64,000 nucleotides of DNA from Aureibacter tunicatorum (GCF_036492635.1 NZ_AP025305.1:3472001-3536000); one strand, 5' to 3'; shown: positions 1 to 8,775, counted from the stretch's first letter. Notes: generated by a model from the sequence alone, not told the origin. Numbers and translations: made by a program.

Positions 1-438
1 GACTTAATAGGTCCAATCAAATATATTGCTACTAAGAAGGAGTATGAAAAAATCAGCAAATCCATTGATCCTAAAAAAAGCTTCGACAAATTCTGGATTT
101 CATTAACACGTTCGGAAAAAAGAGCTCAATACCATGTAAAAAAATTCTACAAGCAAGTGACCAATGCCAATAAACTCTTTACTAATCTCAAAGATGGCTG
201 GAAAACAGATAGAGGAATGGTCTATATCATTTTTGGACCGCCAAATGAAGTCTATAAAAATGGAAAAAAAGAGGAATGGACTTATTTGACCGTGGATAAC
301 TTCAAAATAAAGTTTACTTTTGTGAACAAAAAAAGTTTGTTGTCAGGCTCTGAATACAAACTCAAAAGAAGAAAGCGATATAAAAGAGTCTGGTTGAGAG
401 AAAAAGACTTATGGAGAAACGACCGAAAAGAAATATAG
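1..438 (+). CDS. GWxTD domain-containing protein, C-terminal part (5' end outside window)
   Basis: The reading frame is open from base 1, so the first in-frame ATG near 157 is internal and the true start lies upstream. The translation carries the signature GWKTDRGMVYIIFGPPNEVY, the GWxTD motif that names a family of periplasmic or surface proteins almost confined to Bacteroidota and relatives; its biochemical role is not known. The C-terminus is very basic. The last 28 bases overlap the start of the rlmB-like gene, so the two are probably co-transcribed and translationally linked, an arrangement common in this phylum. Only the family assignment is supported. Confidence 0.85.
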   Translation, partial: DLIGPIKYIATKKEYEKISKSIDPKKSFDKFWISLTRSEKRAQYHVKKFYKQVTNANKLFTNLKDGWKTDRGMVYIIFGPPNEVYKNGKKEEWTYLTVDNFKIKFTFVNKKSLLSGSEYKLKRRKRYKRVWLREKDLWRNDRKEI

Positions 439-1196
439 CATTCCCTAAAAATAAGAAAGACAATATTGAAATGGTGTTCGGAATACGAGCTATTCTTGAA
501 TCCATCAATTCAGGCAAAGAAATCGAAAAGCTTTTCATACAAACAGGAATCAACAACGAACTAATCAAAGAATTGATTCAAACTGCGAAAAATCGTAAAA
601 TTCCTTTTGTCAAAGTACCTCAAGAAAAGCTCAATAGAATCACTAAAAAGAATCACCAAGGTGCGATAGCCTACCTTTCTGCAATTAAATATTTACCTCT
701 CGAAAATATTATTTACCAAATATTTGAAAAGGGAGAGGACCCATTTCTACTAATACTTGACAGAATCACAGACGTAAGAAACTTCGGAGCTATCGCAAGA
801 ACCGCAGAATGCTTAGGTGTTCACGCTATAATAATTCCTTCCAGAGGCGCAGCACAAGCAAATAGCGATGCTATTAAAACTTCCGCAGGAGCGTTGAACT
901 ATATTCCTGTATGCAGAGAAGACAATTTGAAAGAAACCATCCAATACCTTAAAGATAGCGGGATCAATATTGTGGCTTCTACGGAAAAAACCGATACATC
1001 AATATTGGATGTTGAAATGAACGGTCCTGTTGCTATTATTATGGGCTCTGAAGAAAATGGCATATCCAACGAATACCTGAAACTTGCAGATCAAAGAGCT
1101 AAAATTCCTATGACAGGAAAAATAGAATCCTTAAACGTATCAGTTGCAGCAGGAATGATGTTGTATGAAGCGGTTAAACAACGATCTAAAAATTAA
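411..1196 (+). CDS. rlmB: 23S rRNA 2'-O-ribose methyltransferase, TrmH/SpoU family (RlmB-like)
   Basis: A 261-residue SAM-dependent SPOUT methyltransferase. An N-terminal substrate-binding domain (about residues 20-95, starting EMVFGIRAILE) precedes the knotted catalytic domain. All three SpoU motifs are visible: DVRNFGAIARTAE at 121-133 with the catalytic Asn and Arg, MGSEENGIS at 211-219, and IPMTGKIESLNVSVAAG at 232-248. Length and domain order match RlmB, which methylates G2251 of 23S rRNA; a TrmH-family enzyme of other rRNA specificity cannot be excluded from sequence alone. It starts inside the GWxTD gene (28-base overlap) and is followed by a strong hairpin terminator. Confidence 0.88.
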   Translation: MEKRPKRNIAFPKNKKDNIEMVFGIRAILESINSGKEIEKLFIQTGINNELIKELIQTAKNRKIPFVKVPQEKLNRITKKNHQGAIAYLSAIKYLPLENIIYQIFEKGEDPFLLILDRITDVRNFGAIARTAECLGVHAIIIPSRGAAQANSDAIKTSAGALNYIPVCREDNLKETIQYLKDSGINIVASTEKTDTSILDVEMNGPVAIIMGSEENGISNEYLKLADQRAKIPMTGKIESLNVSVAAGMMLYEAVKQRSKN

Positions 1197-1225
1197 TTCC
1201 TTAGGATATCAGCAGAAAAATCACA

Positions 1226-1257
1226 AAAAAGCTCTGCATGAAATTACAGAGCTTTTT
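1226..1257. terminator. Bidirectional intrinsic terminator between convergent genes
   Basis: An 11-bp stem (AAAAAGCTCTG at 1226-1236 pairing with CAGAGCTTTTT at 1247-1257) with a 10-base loop and T/A tracts on both sides. It sits between the end of the rlmB-like gene and the end of the convergent lipoprotein gene and can serve both. Confidence 0.8.
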
Positions 1258-1276
1258 ATCATAATTTACAGTTTAA

Positions 1277-1795
1277 CTATCTTGTCAACTCAATTGTAGC
1301 TTCTAAAGTGTAATGTATTGTAGCTCCCCCCATCTCATACTCTACTATTTCTTCTGTATGCAACTTTAACATTTTCTCAGTTAATTCAAGAATATGAGCT
1401 TGCTGAGTCAATCCGCTCTCGGTAACTTCTAATATATTTCCATTAACAATCTTCCATTCCCCATCAAAATTCGCGCTTTCAATTTCATAAAGCCCATCAG
1501 CAGTCGTTCCAGATGTCAATTCTATTTCATAATCTCCTTCTGAAGATACATTATTAGGATTTGATTCAAATACAACTACCTGATCAAAGTTTTTTCCAAC
1601 ACCAGTATAGTTTATTTTAGGGCTAGTCACTCCATTTACTACAGAATAAGATGAACCCGCATAATTAAATGCTGAGGTGTTCCAAGTGCCCGCTAACAAA
1701 TCTTCAGAAAATGAAAGATTATCATCTTCATCTTTCGAACATGACATTAGCATTACAGCCAAAACAAATACAAATAGTGATCTTAATTTTAACAT
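1277..1795 (-). CDS. Lipocalin-like lipoprotein, hypothetical
   Basis: A 172-residue exported protein with a lipoprotein signal peptide ending in the lipobox LMSC (Cys19), followed by an acidic linker. The mature part starts LLAGTWNTSAF, the G-x-W opening typical of Bacteroidota lipocalin-like beta-barrel domains, and then alternates short beta strands to the end (IHYTLEATIELTR). Proteins of this type usually bind small hydrophobic ligands or have no known ligand; no function can be given here. It stands alone, convergent with rlmB. Confidence 0.6.
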   Translation of the reverse strand: MLKLRSLFVFVLAVMLMSCSKDEDDNLSFSEDLLAGTWNTSAFNYAGSSYSVVNGVTSPKINYTGVGKNFDQVVVFESNPNNVSSEGDYEIELTSGTTADGLYEIESANFDGEWKIVNGNILEVTESGLTQQAHILELTEKMLKLHTEEIVEYEMGGATIHYTLEATIELTR

Positions 1796-2000
1796 AGCTT
1801 TGTTTAGTTTATTTATTATGTAGAATAAATATATAATATTAAAATCATTTTTTTATCAAAAAATACTAATTAAAACTCATTCAAAATTAGTAGTAGTAAA
1901 AAATTAAAATAAAAACACAGATTAAATCTATCAAATCATTCTATAATATTAATCCGTGCAGCATTCAACTTAGGGACAAGCTCATAAGCATGCTCTTTTT

Positions 2001-2060
2001 GTTACGGTGTGTAACAGATAGTTACTTATCTGGCGAGGCATAAAGCGCCACCTTGCAGAC
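2001..2060 (+). repeat. Leader repeat, copy A (upstream of lipoprotein 1)
   Basis: Contains GTGTGTAACAGATAGTTACT and ends in CTTGCAGAC. The same pattern (TRTGTWAC...A..WTACTTA...C...TGC...CTTGC) recurs at 3005-3060 and 3219-3274. Copies A and C are both followed by ACACAAAGAGTT just before the ATG of a paralogous lipoprotein gene, so the unit probably holds promoter or leader elements. Confidence 0.55.
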
Positions 2061-2088
2061 ATATTCAAAAACACAAAGAGTTAAGATC

Positions 2089-2814
2089 ATGAAAAAGTTA
2101 GCAATTTTAGCATTGGCGGCAATGTCTTTTGCCTCATGCAGCAACAATGAAAATGTCAAGCCTAAAAATGACGATATAAAAGTCATTCAAAGCAACATGT
2201 GGAAAGTTCAAGCTGAAGACAAAGAAATCGGACTTTCCCTTGAAACAACTGTCAACTTTCCTACAGATTGTCCTCAAGTACTCTTCTATGCTTCTGTTGA
2301 CAGTGTAGAGCCTTACAATAATAGACCTCCTCTTCCTCTTTTGGCAGCAAACTGTGTTCTTTCTGAAGGTGGTTTCATACATATCGGAGACACAAGAACA
2401 AGTTTCAAGCTTAATGAAAAGAAAACACAACTTACTATAGGAGAAGCTGTACTAACAAAAACAATGAAATTCGAAACTACAGTTAAGAATCCTATGGAAA
2501 ATGCCAAAGATAAAAATTGGGAGCAAATTGTAGGAAAATCCTGGACTGTAGTAGCTTCTCATGACAAAGAGAAAGAAAACTGTGTAATGACCTTTTCCAA
2601 GTCAAAAGCACTTGTTATTATACAAGCTCCAAACTTTGATTTCCTTGGAATCACTCCATTAATTTCCGGTTTTAAATTCAACACCAAAGGAGAGTTTGTT
2701 TTCACAAATGACGAAATGCCAAACTTCAAATTGGTCAAGTATACACCTTCTAAAGTAGAACTATCAACAAGTGACGGAACTGGTAAAATGGTTTTAACTC
2801 CAATAAAATTATAG
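2089..2814 (+). CDS. Hypothetical lipoprotein, tandem paralogue 1
   Basis: A 241-residue protein with a clear lipoprotein signal (MKKLAILALAAMSFASC, Cys17). The ATG at 2089 is chosen because the signal peptide starts there and the upstream context TTAAGATCATG matches that of the second paralogue. It shares DIKxIQxNMW, FPxDCPQ, RPPxPxLAxNCVL, IGEAVLxKTxKF and the C-terminal LTPIKL with the gene at 3304, so the two arose by duplication. The conserved cysteines suggest a disulfide-stabilised periplasmic or surface domain. I do not recognise the family and assign no function. Confidence 0.65.
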   Translation: MKKLAILALAAMSFASCSNNENVKPKNDDIKVIQSNMWKVQAEDKEIGLSLETTVNFPTDCPQVLFYASVDSVEPYNNRPPLPLLAANCVLSEGGFIHIGDTRTSFKLNEKKTQLTIGEAVLTKTMKFETTVKNPMENAKDKNWEQIVGKSWTVVASHDKEKENCVMTFSKSKALVIIQAPNFDFLGITPLISGFKFNTKGEFVFTNDEMPNFKLVKYTPSKVELSTSDGTGKMVLTPIKL

Positions 2815-2832
2815 CATCCGTTCGCTTACTCT

Positions 2833-2867
2833 GAAAAGCGCTAATCCTATATTGGATTAGCCTTTTC
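2833..2867 (+). terminator. Intrinsic terminator after lipoprotein 1
   Basis: AAAAGCGCTAATCC pairs with GGATTAGCCTTTTC apart from one mismatch; loop TATATT. It lies 18 bases after the stop codon of the first paralogue. Confidence 0.65.
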
Positions 2868-3004
2868 ACCTTTTCATAAATCAACTTTCAATTTAATTAT
2901 TTCATAAGTAGTTAAGTGGTTTCAACTAGAGTCGGCTCTGATTTTTCAGAGCTGGCTTTTTTGTTTACAGCAATACATCCTCTTTTCCACAGTCTAATAG
3001 TTCA

Positions 3005-3060
3005 AAACAGTGTGTTACAGATAATTACTTACATCACTGCAATTTTTTCAAGATCTTGCA
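3005..3060 (+). repeat. Leader repeat, copy B (orphan, no gene follows)
   Basis: AACAGTGTGTTACAGATAAT...TACTTACATC, ending AAGATCTTGCA, is closely similar to copies A and C. Downstream there is only about 95 bases and then a strong terminator, so this copy either drives a short untranslated RNA or is a relic of a deleted gene. Confidence 0.55.
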
Positions 3061-3155
3061 ACTATAATCAAAGACTATATACAGAAAGTTATAATAGTCA
3101 ATTTAGAACATATCGCTATATTTTTTCATCATGATAAAGTGAATCCGCTCTATCG

Positions 3156-3187
3156 ATCAGCTCTAATTCATTAGAGCTGATTTTTTA
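3156..3187 (+). terminator. Strong intrinsic terminator downstream of orphan leader copy B
   Basis: A near-continuous palindrome, ATCAGCTCTAAT at 3156-3167 and ATTAGAGCTGAT at 3170-3181, followed by TTTTTATTT. It terminates whatever is transcribed from copy B and insulates the second paralogue. Confidence 0.75.
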
Positions 3188-3218
3188 TTTCTACATGCCT
3201 CTTACCAATCTAAATATG

Positions 3219-3274
3219 AAACAGTATGTAACCGCAAGACACTTATCTCGCTATGCTTTTTCTTCGATCTTGCG
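3219..3274 (+). repeat. Leader repeat, copy C (upstream of lipoprotein 2)
   Basis: AACAGTATGTAACCGCAAGA...CACTTATCTCG, ending GATCTTGCG, followed by ACACAAAGAGTTTAAATCATG. It is the counterpart of copy A; the preceding CTACATGCCTCTTACC also matches TACATCCTCTTTTCC before copy B. Confidence 0.55.
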
Positions 3275-3303
3275 CACATGTTGAAACACAAAGAGTTTAA
3301 ATC

Positions 3304-4035
3304 ATGAAAAAATTATCGGTCTTATATATTCTGATGTTATCGTTGTTCTCTTGCGTGAATAATGAAAACCCTCACCCTGTCAGCAAGGACATAAAAACGA
3401 TACAAAACAATATGTGGGAAGTGGAAGTGGAAGATCCCGTATTTGGGATTTCCTTCAATACGACAATGACTTTTCCAGAGGATTGTCCACAAGCGTTCTT
3501 TTACAAAACAAAAGTTATAAACGAATTTTGCGATGGATGCAGACCTCCAGTTCCTGATCTTGCGATCAACTGTGTGCTATTCAATGAAGGAGATATTTTC
3601 ATCGGAGATATAAAAACCAACTATCAGCTCAACAAAGAAAAAAATCAGCTTAAAATTGGAGAAGCTGTGCTTAAAAAAACAAATAAATTCAACACCAAAG
3701 TCAAGAACCCTTACCAAAATGTCAAAAACATTAATTGGCTAAGAATATTGAACAAATCTTGGAATGCAATTGGAAGCGACGAAACTCTTTCAAACATAGA
3801 ATTTAAAATGCACTTTTCTCCTTCAAGAGCTTTGGCGATAATGCAATTTGACTCAAAAATCACTAAAGGATTCACTCCGGGAGTAACTGGGTTCAAATTC
3901 GATAAAAAAGGAAATCTAATTTTCCTAAGCGAAAAAACAACCTCGTTCAAATTAGCGAAATACTTGCCTGAGAAAGTCGAACTTGAAGCAGTGAACAGCG
4001 ATGAGAAAATAACATTAACGCCTATCAAGTTATAA
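3304..4035 (+). CDS. Hypothetical lipoprotein, tandem paralogue 2
   Basis: A 243-residue lipoprotein (MKKLSVLYILMLSLFSC, Cys17), paralogous along its whole length to the protein at 2089-2814. Differences include an added CDGC motif in the region that is a plain linker in paralogue 1, giving an extra cysteine pair, and a more basic composition. The shared leader suggests the two genes respond to the same signal. No family is recognised. Confidence 0.65.
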   Translation: MKKLSVLYILMLSLFSCVNNENPHPVSKDIKTIQNNMWEVEVEDPVFGISFNTTMTFPEDCPQAFFYKTKVINEFCDGCRPPVPDLAINCVLFNEGDIFIGDIKTNYQLNKEKNQLKIGEAVLKKTNKFNTKVKNPYQNVKNINWLRILNKSWNAIGSDETLSNIEFKMHFSPSRALAIMQFDSKITKGFTPGVTGFKFDKKGNLIFLSEKTTSFKLAKYLPEKVELEAVNSDEKITLTPIKL

Positions 4036-4133
4036 TTTCCACATTAACATTTCTCTATATCACTGTCACTCTACAAAATCATTCAACAATCAAATACCAG
4101 CTTTTGCTGACAAAACTCTAAACAACTATTGCC

Positions 4134-5852
4134 ATGAAAAATCTAAAAATAATATTGGGTTTGGGATTAGTTCTTTCCTTTATCAATCTATGCATGAGCA
4201 TGCCGGAAAATCAAGCCGATAAAATATACATAAATGGAGTCATTCATACCGTAAACGGCAAAAATGAAATCGTAAACGCTTTAGCCATTAAAAATGAGAA
4301 ATTCTTAGCTCTAGGAGACAACGATGCTGTGTTAACCTTCAAAGGTCCTGACACAGAAATCATTGACCTAAAAGGAAAAATGGTAATGCCAGGAATCATT
4401 GACGCCCATATTCACCCTGATTGCGATGCTGACAATCGGGTAAATATAAGTTTTAAGCACAATGCGAATTGGGAGAAAATTAGCAATACCATCATTGAAT
4501 TCTCGAAAAAAAATCCCTCTCAGGAATGGATGATCGGAGGAACCTTGGGCTGGCTTCAAGATGATTCCGGTCTCATTCCTGATCTTAATCAACCTTCTCA
4601 CAAATCCATCCTAGACAAAATAGAATCTCAAAAAGCAATCGCTCTTTATGATATAGGCTATCATGCGATGCTTCTCAACTCGAAAGCTTTGGAGATGCTT
4701 GGAATAAACAAAGACACCCCTAACCCTGAAGGAGGTATGATCATCAAAGACCAACATGGAGAACCAACAGGTGTGCTAAGAGAAACGGCCATCAATATTC
4801 TACTTGAAAAGGCTGAAATTGACAGAGGAGACAATTGGATTTTCAATGGACTAAAACCATTCATGAGTGAATTAAGCTCTATGGGAGTAACTTCGATAGC
4901 TGACGCTTACACAAGATCTTGGACAGCGGAAGGTTACTTTGAGCTTGATCAAAACAATGACCTTCATTGCAATGTCTTTGGATTCATGGCTTCGCCTATC
5001 GATTTGGGCAAAGAAGATGCTAAAATTGAGCAAAATGCTTTCATCAAATTCAGAGAGTATTATGAGTGCGACAAAATAAGAATGAATGGAATCAAATACA
5101 TTATGGACGGCTCAGCCGCTGGTCAAACTGCTTGCATGACGGAGCCTTTCAAAGGCACATCGCACTGCGGACATTTTAGAAATCCAGCTAAAGATGTTGA
5201 GAAAGATATTGAAAAAAGAGATAAAGAAAATATAGTAGTTAAAGGCCATGCAATTGGCGATAGATCTGTCAGAGTATTGCTTGACGCTATAGAGAAAGTT
5301 CGAAATGACAATCCGGACGGACCCAGACATAGTATTGCTCACTGCACATTTGCCAATCCAAAAGACCTGCATCGATTCGCTAAGCTTGATGTGGTTTATG
5401 AAGCATCTCCGGCTCTATGGTTTCCCAATCCCGGCTGCAATGTCATTGAAAACGATATCGGCAAAGAACGCCTTAGTTGGGCTTGGGCTATAAAACAAGT
5501 GGATGAGCTGGGCGGAACAGTTTGCTACGGATCAGACTGGCCCGTATCGCCAACACCAAATCCTTGGTACGCCTTAGAGACCATGATAACAAGGGAAAAA
5601 CCAGGTGGTTCAAAAGAATCATTAAATCCAGAATATGCCGTAGACTTAGAAACAGCCTTGAGAATATTCACAATCAACGGAGCTTACTCAATACATATGG
5701 ATGACAACACGGGTTCCATTGAAATCGGCAAATACGCGGATATGATTGTTCTTGACAGAAATTTATTCAAAACGCCTGTAAGAGAAATTCATAAAACTAA
5801 TGTGCTTGAAACCATCTATCGAGGCAACTCAGTTTATCAACTTAAACAATGA
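4134..5852 (+). CDS. Exported amidohydrolase, YtcJ-like (Amidohydro_3 type)
   Basis: A 572-residue metal-dependent hydrolase of the amidohydrolase superfamily with an N-terminal hydrophobic signal segment (about 1-22). The first beta strand carries the metal-ligand pair H92-x-H94 in IIDAHIHPD; later ligands and acid are seen in VKGHAIGDRSVRVLLDA, RHSIAHCTF and CYGSDWPVSP. The C-terminus returns to the small beta-sandwich (GKYADMIVLDRNLF). YtcJ-like enzymes hydrolyse N-substituted amides and formamides, but substrates are rarely known. Its stop codon overlaps the start of the next gene (ATGA), so it works with, or is dosed with, the following Ntn-hydrolase. Confidence 0.85.
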   Translation: MKNLKIILGLGLVLSFINLCMSMPENQADKIYINGVIHTVNGKNEIVNALAIKNEKFLALGDNDAVLTFKGPDTEIIDLKGKMVMPGIIDAHIHPDCDADNRVNISFKHNANWEKISNTIIEFSKKNPSQEWMIGGTLGWLQDDSGLIPDLNQPSHKSILDKIESQKAIALYDIGYHAMLLNSKALEMLGINKDTPNPEGGMIIKDQHGEPTGVLRETAINILLEKAEIDRGDNWIFNGLKPFMSELSSMGVTSIADAYTRSWTAEGYFELDQNNDLHCNVFGFMASPIDLGKEDAKIEQNAFIKFREYYECDKIRMNGIKYIMDGSAAGQTACMTEPFKGTSHCGHFRNPAKDVEKDIEKRDKENIVVKGHAIGDRSVRVLLDAIEKVRNDNPDGPRHSIAHCTFANPKDLHRFAKLDVVYEASPALWFPNPGCNVIENDIGKERLSWAWAIKQVDELGGTVCYGSDWPVSPTPNPWYALETMITREKPGGSKESLNPEYAVDLETALRIFTINGAYSIHMDDNTGSIEIGKYADMIVLDRNLFKTPVREIHKTNVLETIYRGNSVYQLKQ

Positions 5853-7180
5853 AGATTATGAAATTCACTCTAGTTGTTCTTGGACTCTTAATATTGTCAT
5901 TATTAATCTTAGATTCAAAAGCTGAATCTTATACAGCAAGTGAAACTGCATCAAATAAATTCATCAGCCCAAACGAAATCTCTTTAGATAATTCATCGTC
6001 TAATTTTTTTGCTATCACTGTAAAAGGAAGCCCTTATGAAAGGGGCTTCCAACACGGCAAGCAACTGCGAAAAATTATTCGTCCGTCAGTGAACCGTTTC
6101 AAATACGACCTTGTTGTACCTTTGATGAACCAATTGGGTCTGGAAGGAAAGTATGACAATTATAAAAATTACTTTCTCAATCACACAAAACTTCTGCAAA
6201 CCGCATCAAACCTAGTTCCAGAATTAGTGGAAGAAATCAAAGGAATCGCTGATGGTGCCCAACTAGACTTTGAAGATCTTTTCATTTACAACTTGAACTT
6301 TGATGAAACTTTTTGGGTGCTGGAAAAAATGTCGGGCATAGATCCGATACTAGCTATGGAAAAGAAAAACAACCATCATATTGATGGCCACTGTTCTCAT
6401 GGATCTGTCTGGAACAATGACAAAGCCTCAGTTGCCTACACGCTAGATTGGGTCAGAACATTTGAAGGGACACAAACGCTGATCAAACATGAAAAAGAAA
6501 ACGGAGAAGTATTGCTTATGACAACTTACGCAGGAACATTGATAGGTCATGGGATCAATGCAAGCAAAGGCTATACTTTCACCCCGCATAGCAAGTTCCA
6601 ACTTGAACATGATGTAGACAATGGCTTAGCGCAAATATTTATTTACAGAAAAATCATTGAAGCAGGAAGCGTCGAGAAAGCTATTTACTTTCTTCACAAA
6701 ATCAAACCCGCGGCCGGGTTAGCTTATACGCTTACCGACTATCGCGGCACCAGAACGTATGAAATCTCCAGTTCCAAAATCGTTGAATTCCATTCGGAAG
6801 AAAACTTCATGGTAGTTTGCAATGCGGCAAGAGTCAATGACAATCTTTCCCAATCCAATATCAAAGAATATAAATTAATCGGTGAAAACATTGATATGAA
6901 CAATCTACCTGCCGTTTATTGGCAAAACAATAAAGATAGTCAAGAGAGGTATGATAAAATAAAACAAGGCATAAAGAAATGTTCTTCAAAAAACATGTCT
7001 CCTGAAAAATGGCAAAAGATTTTCATTCAAAAACCGATCAATAAGCCTGTCAACGAAGAACTTGCCACATCAAATCTCTGGCATGTTGTGGAAATAGACA
7101 AGAGGCATATCATTTATCATGTTTCTCCAGGGAACCCCGGAAGCCTTCCATTGGAAACATTTAAAATCAAATACAAATAA
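5849..7180 (+). CDS. C45-type Ntn-hydrolase / acyltransferase-like protein
   Basis: A 443-residue exported protein with a signal-anchor or signal peptide at 1-25. Residues 58-75 (KGSPYERGFQHGKQL) match the opening of the acyl-CoA:6-aminopenicillanate acyltransferase-like family, and GHCSHGSVWN around Cys182 is the expected autoprocessing site where the nucleophilic cysteine becomes the N-terminus of the mature beta chain. Relatives cleave or transfer acyl groups on amides. The start ATG at 5849 overlaps the previous stop; an ATG at 5858 is an alternative that begins the hydrophobic segment better. Paired with the amidohydrolase it suggests breakdown of an acylated amide outside the cytoplasm; the substrate is unknown. 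Confidence 0.7.
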   Translation: MKIMKFTLVVLGLLILSLLILDSKAESYTASETASNKFISPNEISLDNSSSNFFAITVKGSPYERGFQHGKQLRKIIRPSVNRFKYDLVVPLMNQLGLEGKYDNYKNYFLNHTKLLQTASNLVPELVEEIKGIADGAQLDFEDLFIYNLNFDETFWVLEKMSGIDPILAMEKKNNHHIDGHCSHGSVWNNDKASVAYTLDWVRTFEGTQTLIKHEKENGEVLLMTTYAGTLIGHGINASKGYTFTPHSKFQLEHDVDNGLAQIFIYRKIIEAGSVEKAIYFLHKIKPAAGLAYTLTDYRGTRTYEISSSKIVEFHSEENFMVVCNAARVNDNLSQSNIKEYKLIGENIDMNNLPAVYWQNNKDSQERYDKIKQGIKKCSSKNMSPEKWQKIFIQKPINKPVNEELATSNLWHVVEIDKRHIIYHVSPGNPGSLPLETFKIKYK

Positions 7181-7186
7181 ACTTTT

Positions 7187-7220
7187 GTTCGCCATTATTA
7201 TCGCTAATGGCGAACTCTTT
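7187..7220 (+). terminator. Intrinsic terminator after the amidohydrolase / Ntn-hydrolase operon
   Basis: Perfect 11-bp stem, GTTCGCCATTA at 7187-7197 and TAATGGCGAAC at 7205-7215, loop of 7 bases, followed by TCTTT. Confidence 0.75.
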
Positions 7221-7299
7221 GATTATTTATGAATCTTGATATGCATTACTACAGTATATGTAATGGATTACCATTTTTTATTATCAAAGGTTCTTATCT

Positions 7300-8775
7300 A
7301 TGAAAAACTGGATCAAATCAACCGATAGCTTAACGGAAGCCCTCAAAAAAGAAATTCTCAACTCTACTGAAAAAATCATGGAATCCGATATTTTCAGAAA
7401 TTCCGAGAGGATGAAATCTCTGCTTAAATATCTGATAAATCATAACTTGGAAAATCCGGAAGCCTATCTCTCATCATATCAAATTGCACAAGATGTTTTT
7501 GACCGTGGAGATGATTTCGATCCATCAGTAGACCCCATCTTAAGAGTCCAGATGTCTCGAATGAGAATAGCTTTGGAAAGATACTATACACAAAATGACA
7601 ACGATCTAGAATTAAAAATAGAAATCCCTAAAGGCCAATACAAATTCGAAATTTACAAGCCAGAAACTATTCAGTCAGATACAAAGCAATCTTCAAAAAC
7701 AAAAGAAAAATTATCTCCCTTAAGGATATGGCTGGAACCCTTAGAAGATCTTAAGCTAACAAATTTAATCGCCAATACACTGAAAAATAATTCAATTTTC
7801 AATGTTTGCGGCCTTAGAAAAATTGAACAAAAATACACAGATCAATGCGACTTGGTGCTTTGTCCTTCTTTATCCGTAGATCAAACACACTTCAAGCTTG
7901 ACATACTTCGCCCAAGCGATCTATGTTTATTGTCTTCCGATGAATTTCCTATCAATTCTGAACATAAAACTGAATCTATACTGTCCATCCTCATCGACAA
8001 TTATTGTGGAGCAATGAGTATTCCTACTCAAATCTGCAGAAATTATCGTCTTATAAGTTGGGTCACCACACTATATGATCTATTTATGAATGAATCTTTC
8101 GCTGACAATATTGAAAGCTTAGAGAAAACACTGGAATTATTCAAATTTGGAAATAGAATCGAAAATCAAGATCCCAGTATCATAGCCGTTTACCTTGGGA
8201 CATCCATTTTTCAAAAAAGTCTACTAGACTATTCATGTCAAGAGGAAAAACAATTACTTAATCTTTCCAAAGACATGTTATCCAGACATCCCAAAAGCAT
8301 TCGGTTTCAAGTACTCAATCACATAATACAAGACACAAATGATGAAAATTGGGATCAAAACATCATGCATCATGCTCCGCTTGATCTAGTCGAAATTTAT
8401 GCTAGTTATCAAATTAGAAAGAAGAATTGGTCAATATATTGGGAGCTGGTAACTGTCAGTATACATGACCCTTCAAATCAAGTGTCTTCCTATTTTGACT
8501 CTTTCGGTATTTTCGACTACCTTCTCCAAGGAAATAAATCCAAAGCTAAAGAGCTTCTAGATTCCAGCTATAAAGACAATGGATTTTACCTCAAAGATAT
8601 TTTGAGGGTCATTTTACTTGATAAAAAAAGTAGTGATTACGCTTCTTCTTTATCCAGAATTCAATCCATTTCCGATGGCAGCGAAATTGAAAATCAACCA
8701 CTTCTAAATGCATACTTCCATCAAGACGATATAAAATCAATTATCGAAATGCTTGTCAAAAAAACAAAAAAATAG
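7300..8775 (+). CDS. Cytosolic regulator with N-terminal winged-helix-like domain
   Basis: A 491-residue protein without signal peptide or membrane segment. Residues 30-120 fit a DNA-binding-like domain found at the N-terminus of many uncharacterised bacterial regulators and adenylate-cyclase/TPR proteins: MKSLLKYLI, then YQIAQDVFDRGDDFDPSVDP, RVQMSRMRxxLERYY, and IEIPKGQYKFEIY. The remaining 370 residues are mostly alpha-helical, without motifs I can name, and resemble a degenerate TPR sensor region. By family it probably binds DNA; by position it may control the preceding amidohydrolase / Ntn-hydrolase operon. Both are inferences. Its stop codon lies in the stem of the terminator shared with the convergent caspase gene. 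Confidence 0.6.
   Translation: MKNWIKSTDSLTEALKKEILNSTEKIMESDIFRNSERMKSLLKYLINHNLENPEAYLSSYQIAQDVFDRGDDFDPSVDPILRVQMSRMRIALERYYTQNDNDLELKIEIPKGQYKFEIYKPETIQSDTKQSSKTKEKLSPLRIWLEPLEDLKLTNLIANTLKNNSIFNVCGLRKIEQKYTDQCDLVLCPSLSVDQTHFKLDILRPSDLCLLSSDEFPINSEHKTESILSILIDNYCGAMSIPTQICRNYRLISWVTTLYDLFMNESFADNIESLEKTLELFKFGNRIENQDPSIIAVYLGTSIFQKSLLDYSCQEEKQLLNLSKDMLSRHPKSIRFQVLNHIIQDTNDENWDQNIMHHAPLDLVEIYASYQIRKKNWSIYWELVTVSIHDPSNQVSSYFDSFGIFDYLLQGNKSKAKELLDSSYKDNGFYLKDILRVILLDKKSSDYASSLSRIQSISDGSEIENQPLLNAYFHQDDIKSIIEMLVKKTKK

Larger units (their letters stand above)
2815..3303. other. Intergenic region with two terminators and an orphan leader repeat
   Basis: The 489-base gap between the two lipoprotein paralogues holds no convincing gene. 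It contains an imperfect terminator hairpin after the first gene (2833-2867), a second hairpin with a T-run (2929-2962), leader repeat copy B, a strong hairpin terminator (3156-3187) and leader repeat copy C. The order terminator-leader-terminator-leader suggests that a whole transcription unit was duplicated and the gene body between copy B and the third terminator was lost or replaced by a short RNA. Confidence 0.5.

Noticed and set aside
2916-3134. 72-codon frame between the lipoprotein paralogues
   Set aside because: It crosses a terminator and leader repeat copy B, and the peptide has no protein-like pattern.
5849-5852. ATGA overlap considered as a frameshift joining the amidohydrolase and Ntn-hydrolase
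   Set aside because: Both proteins have their own complete domains and signal segments; it is ordinary translational coupling.
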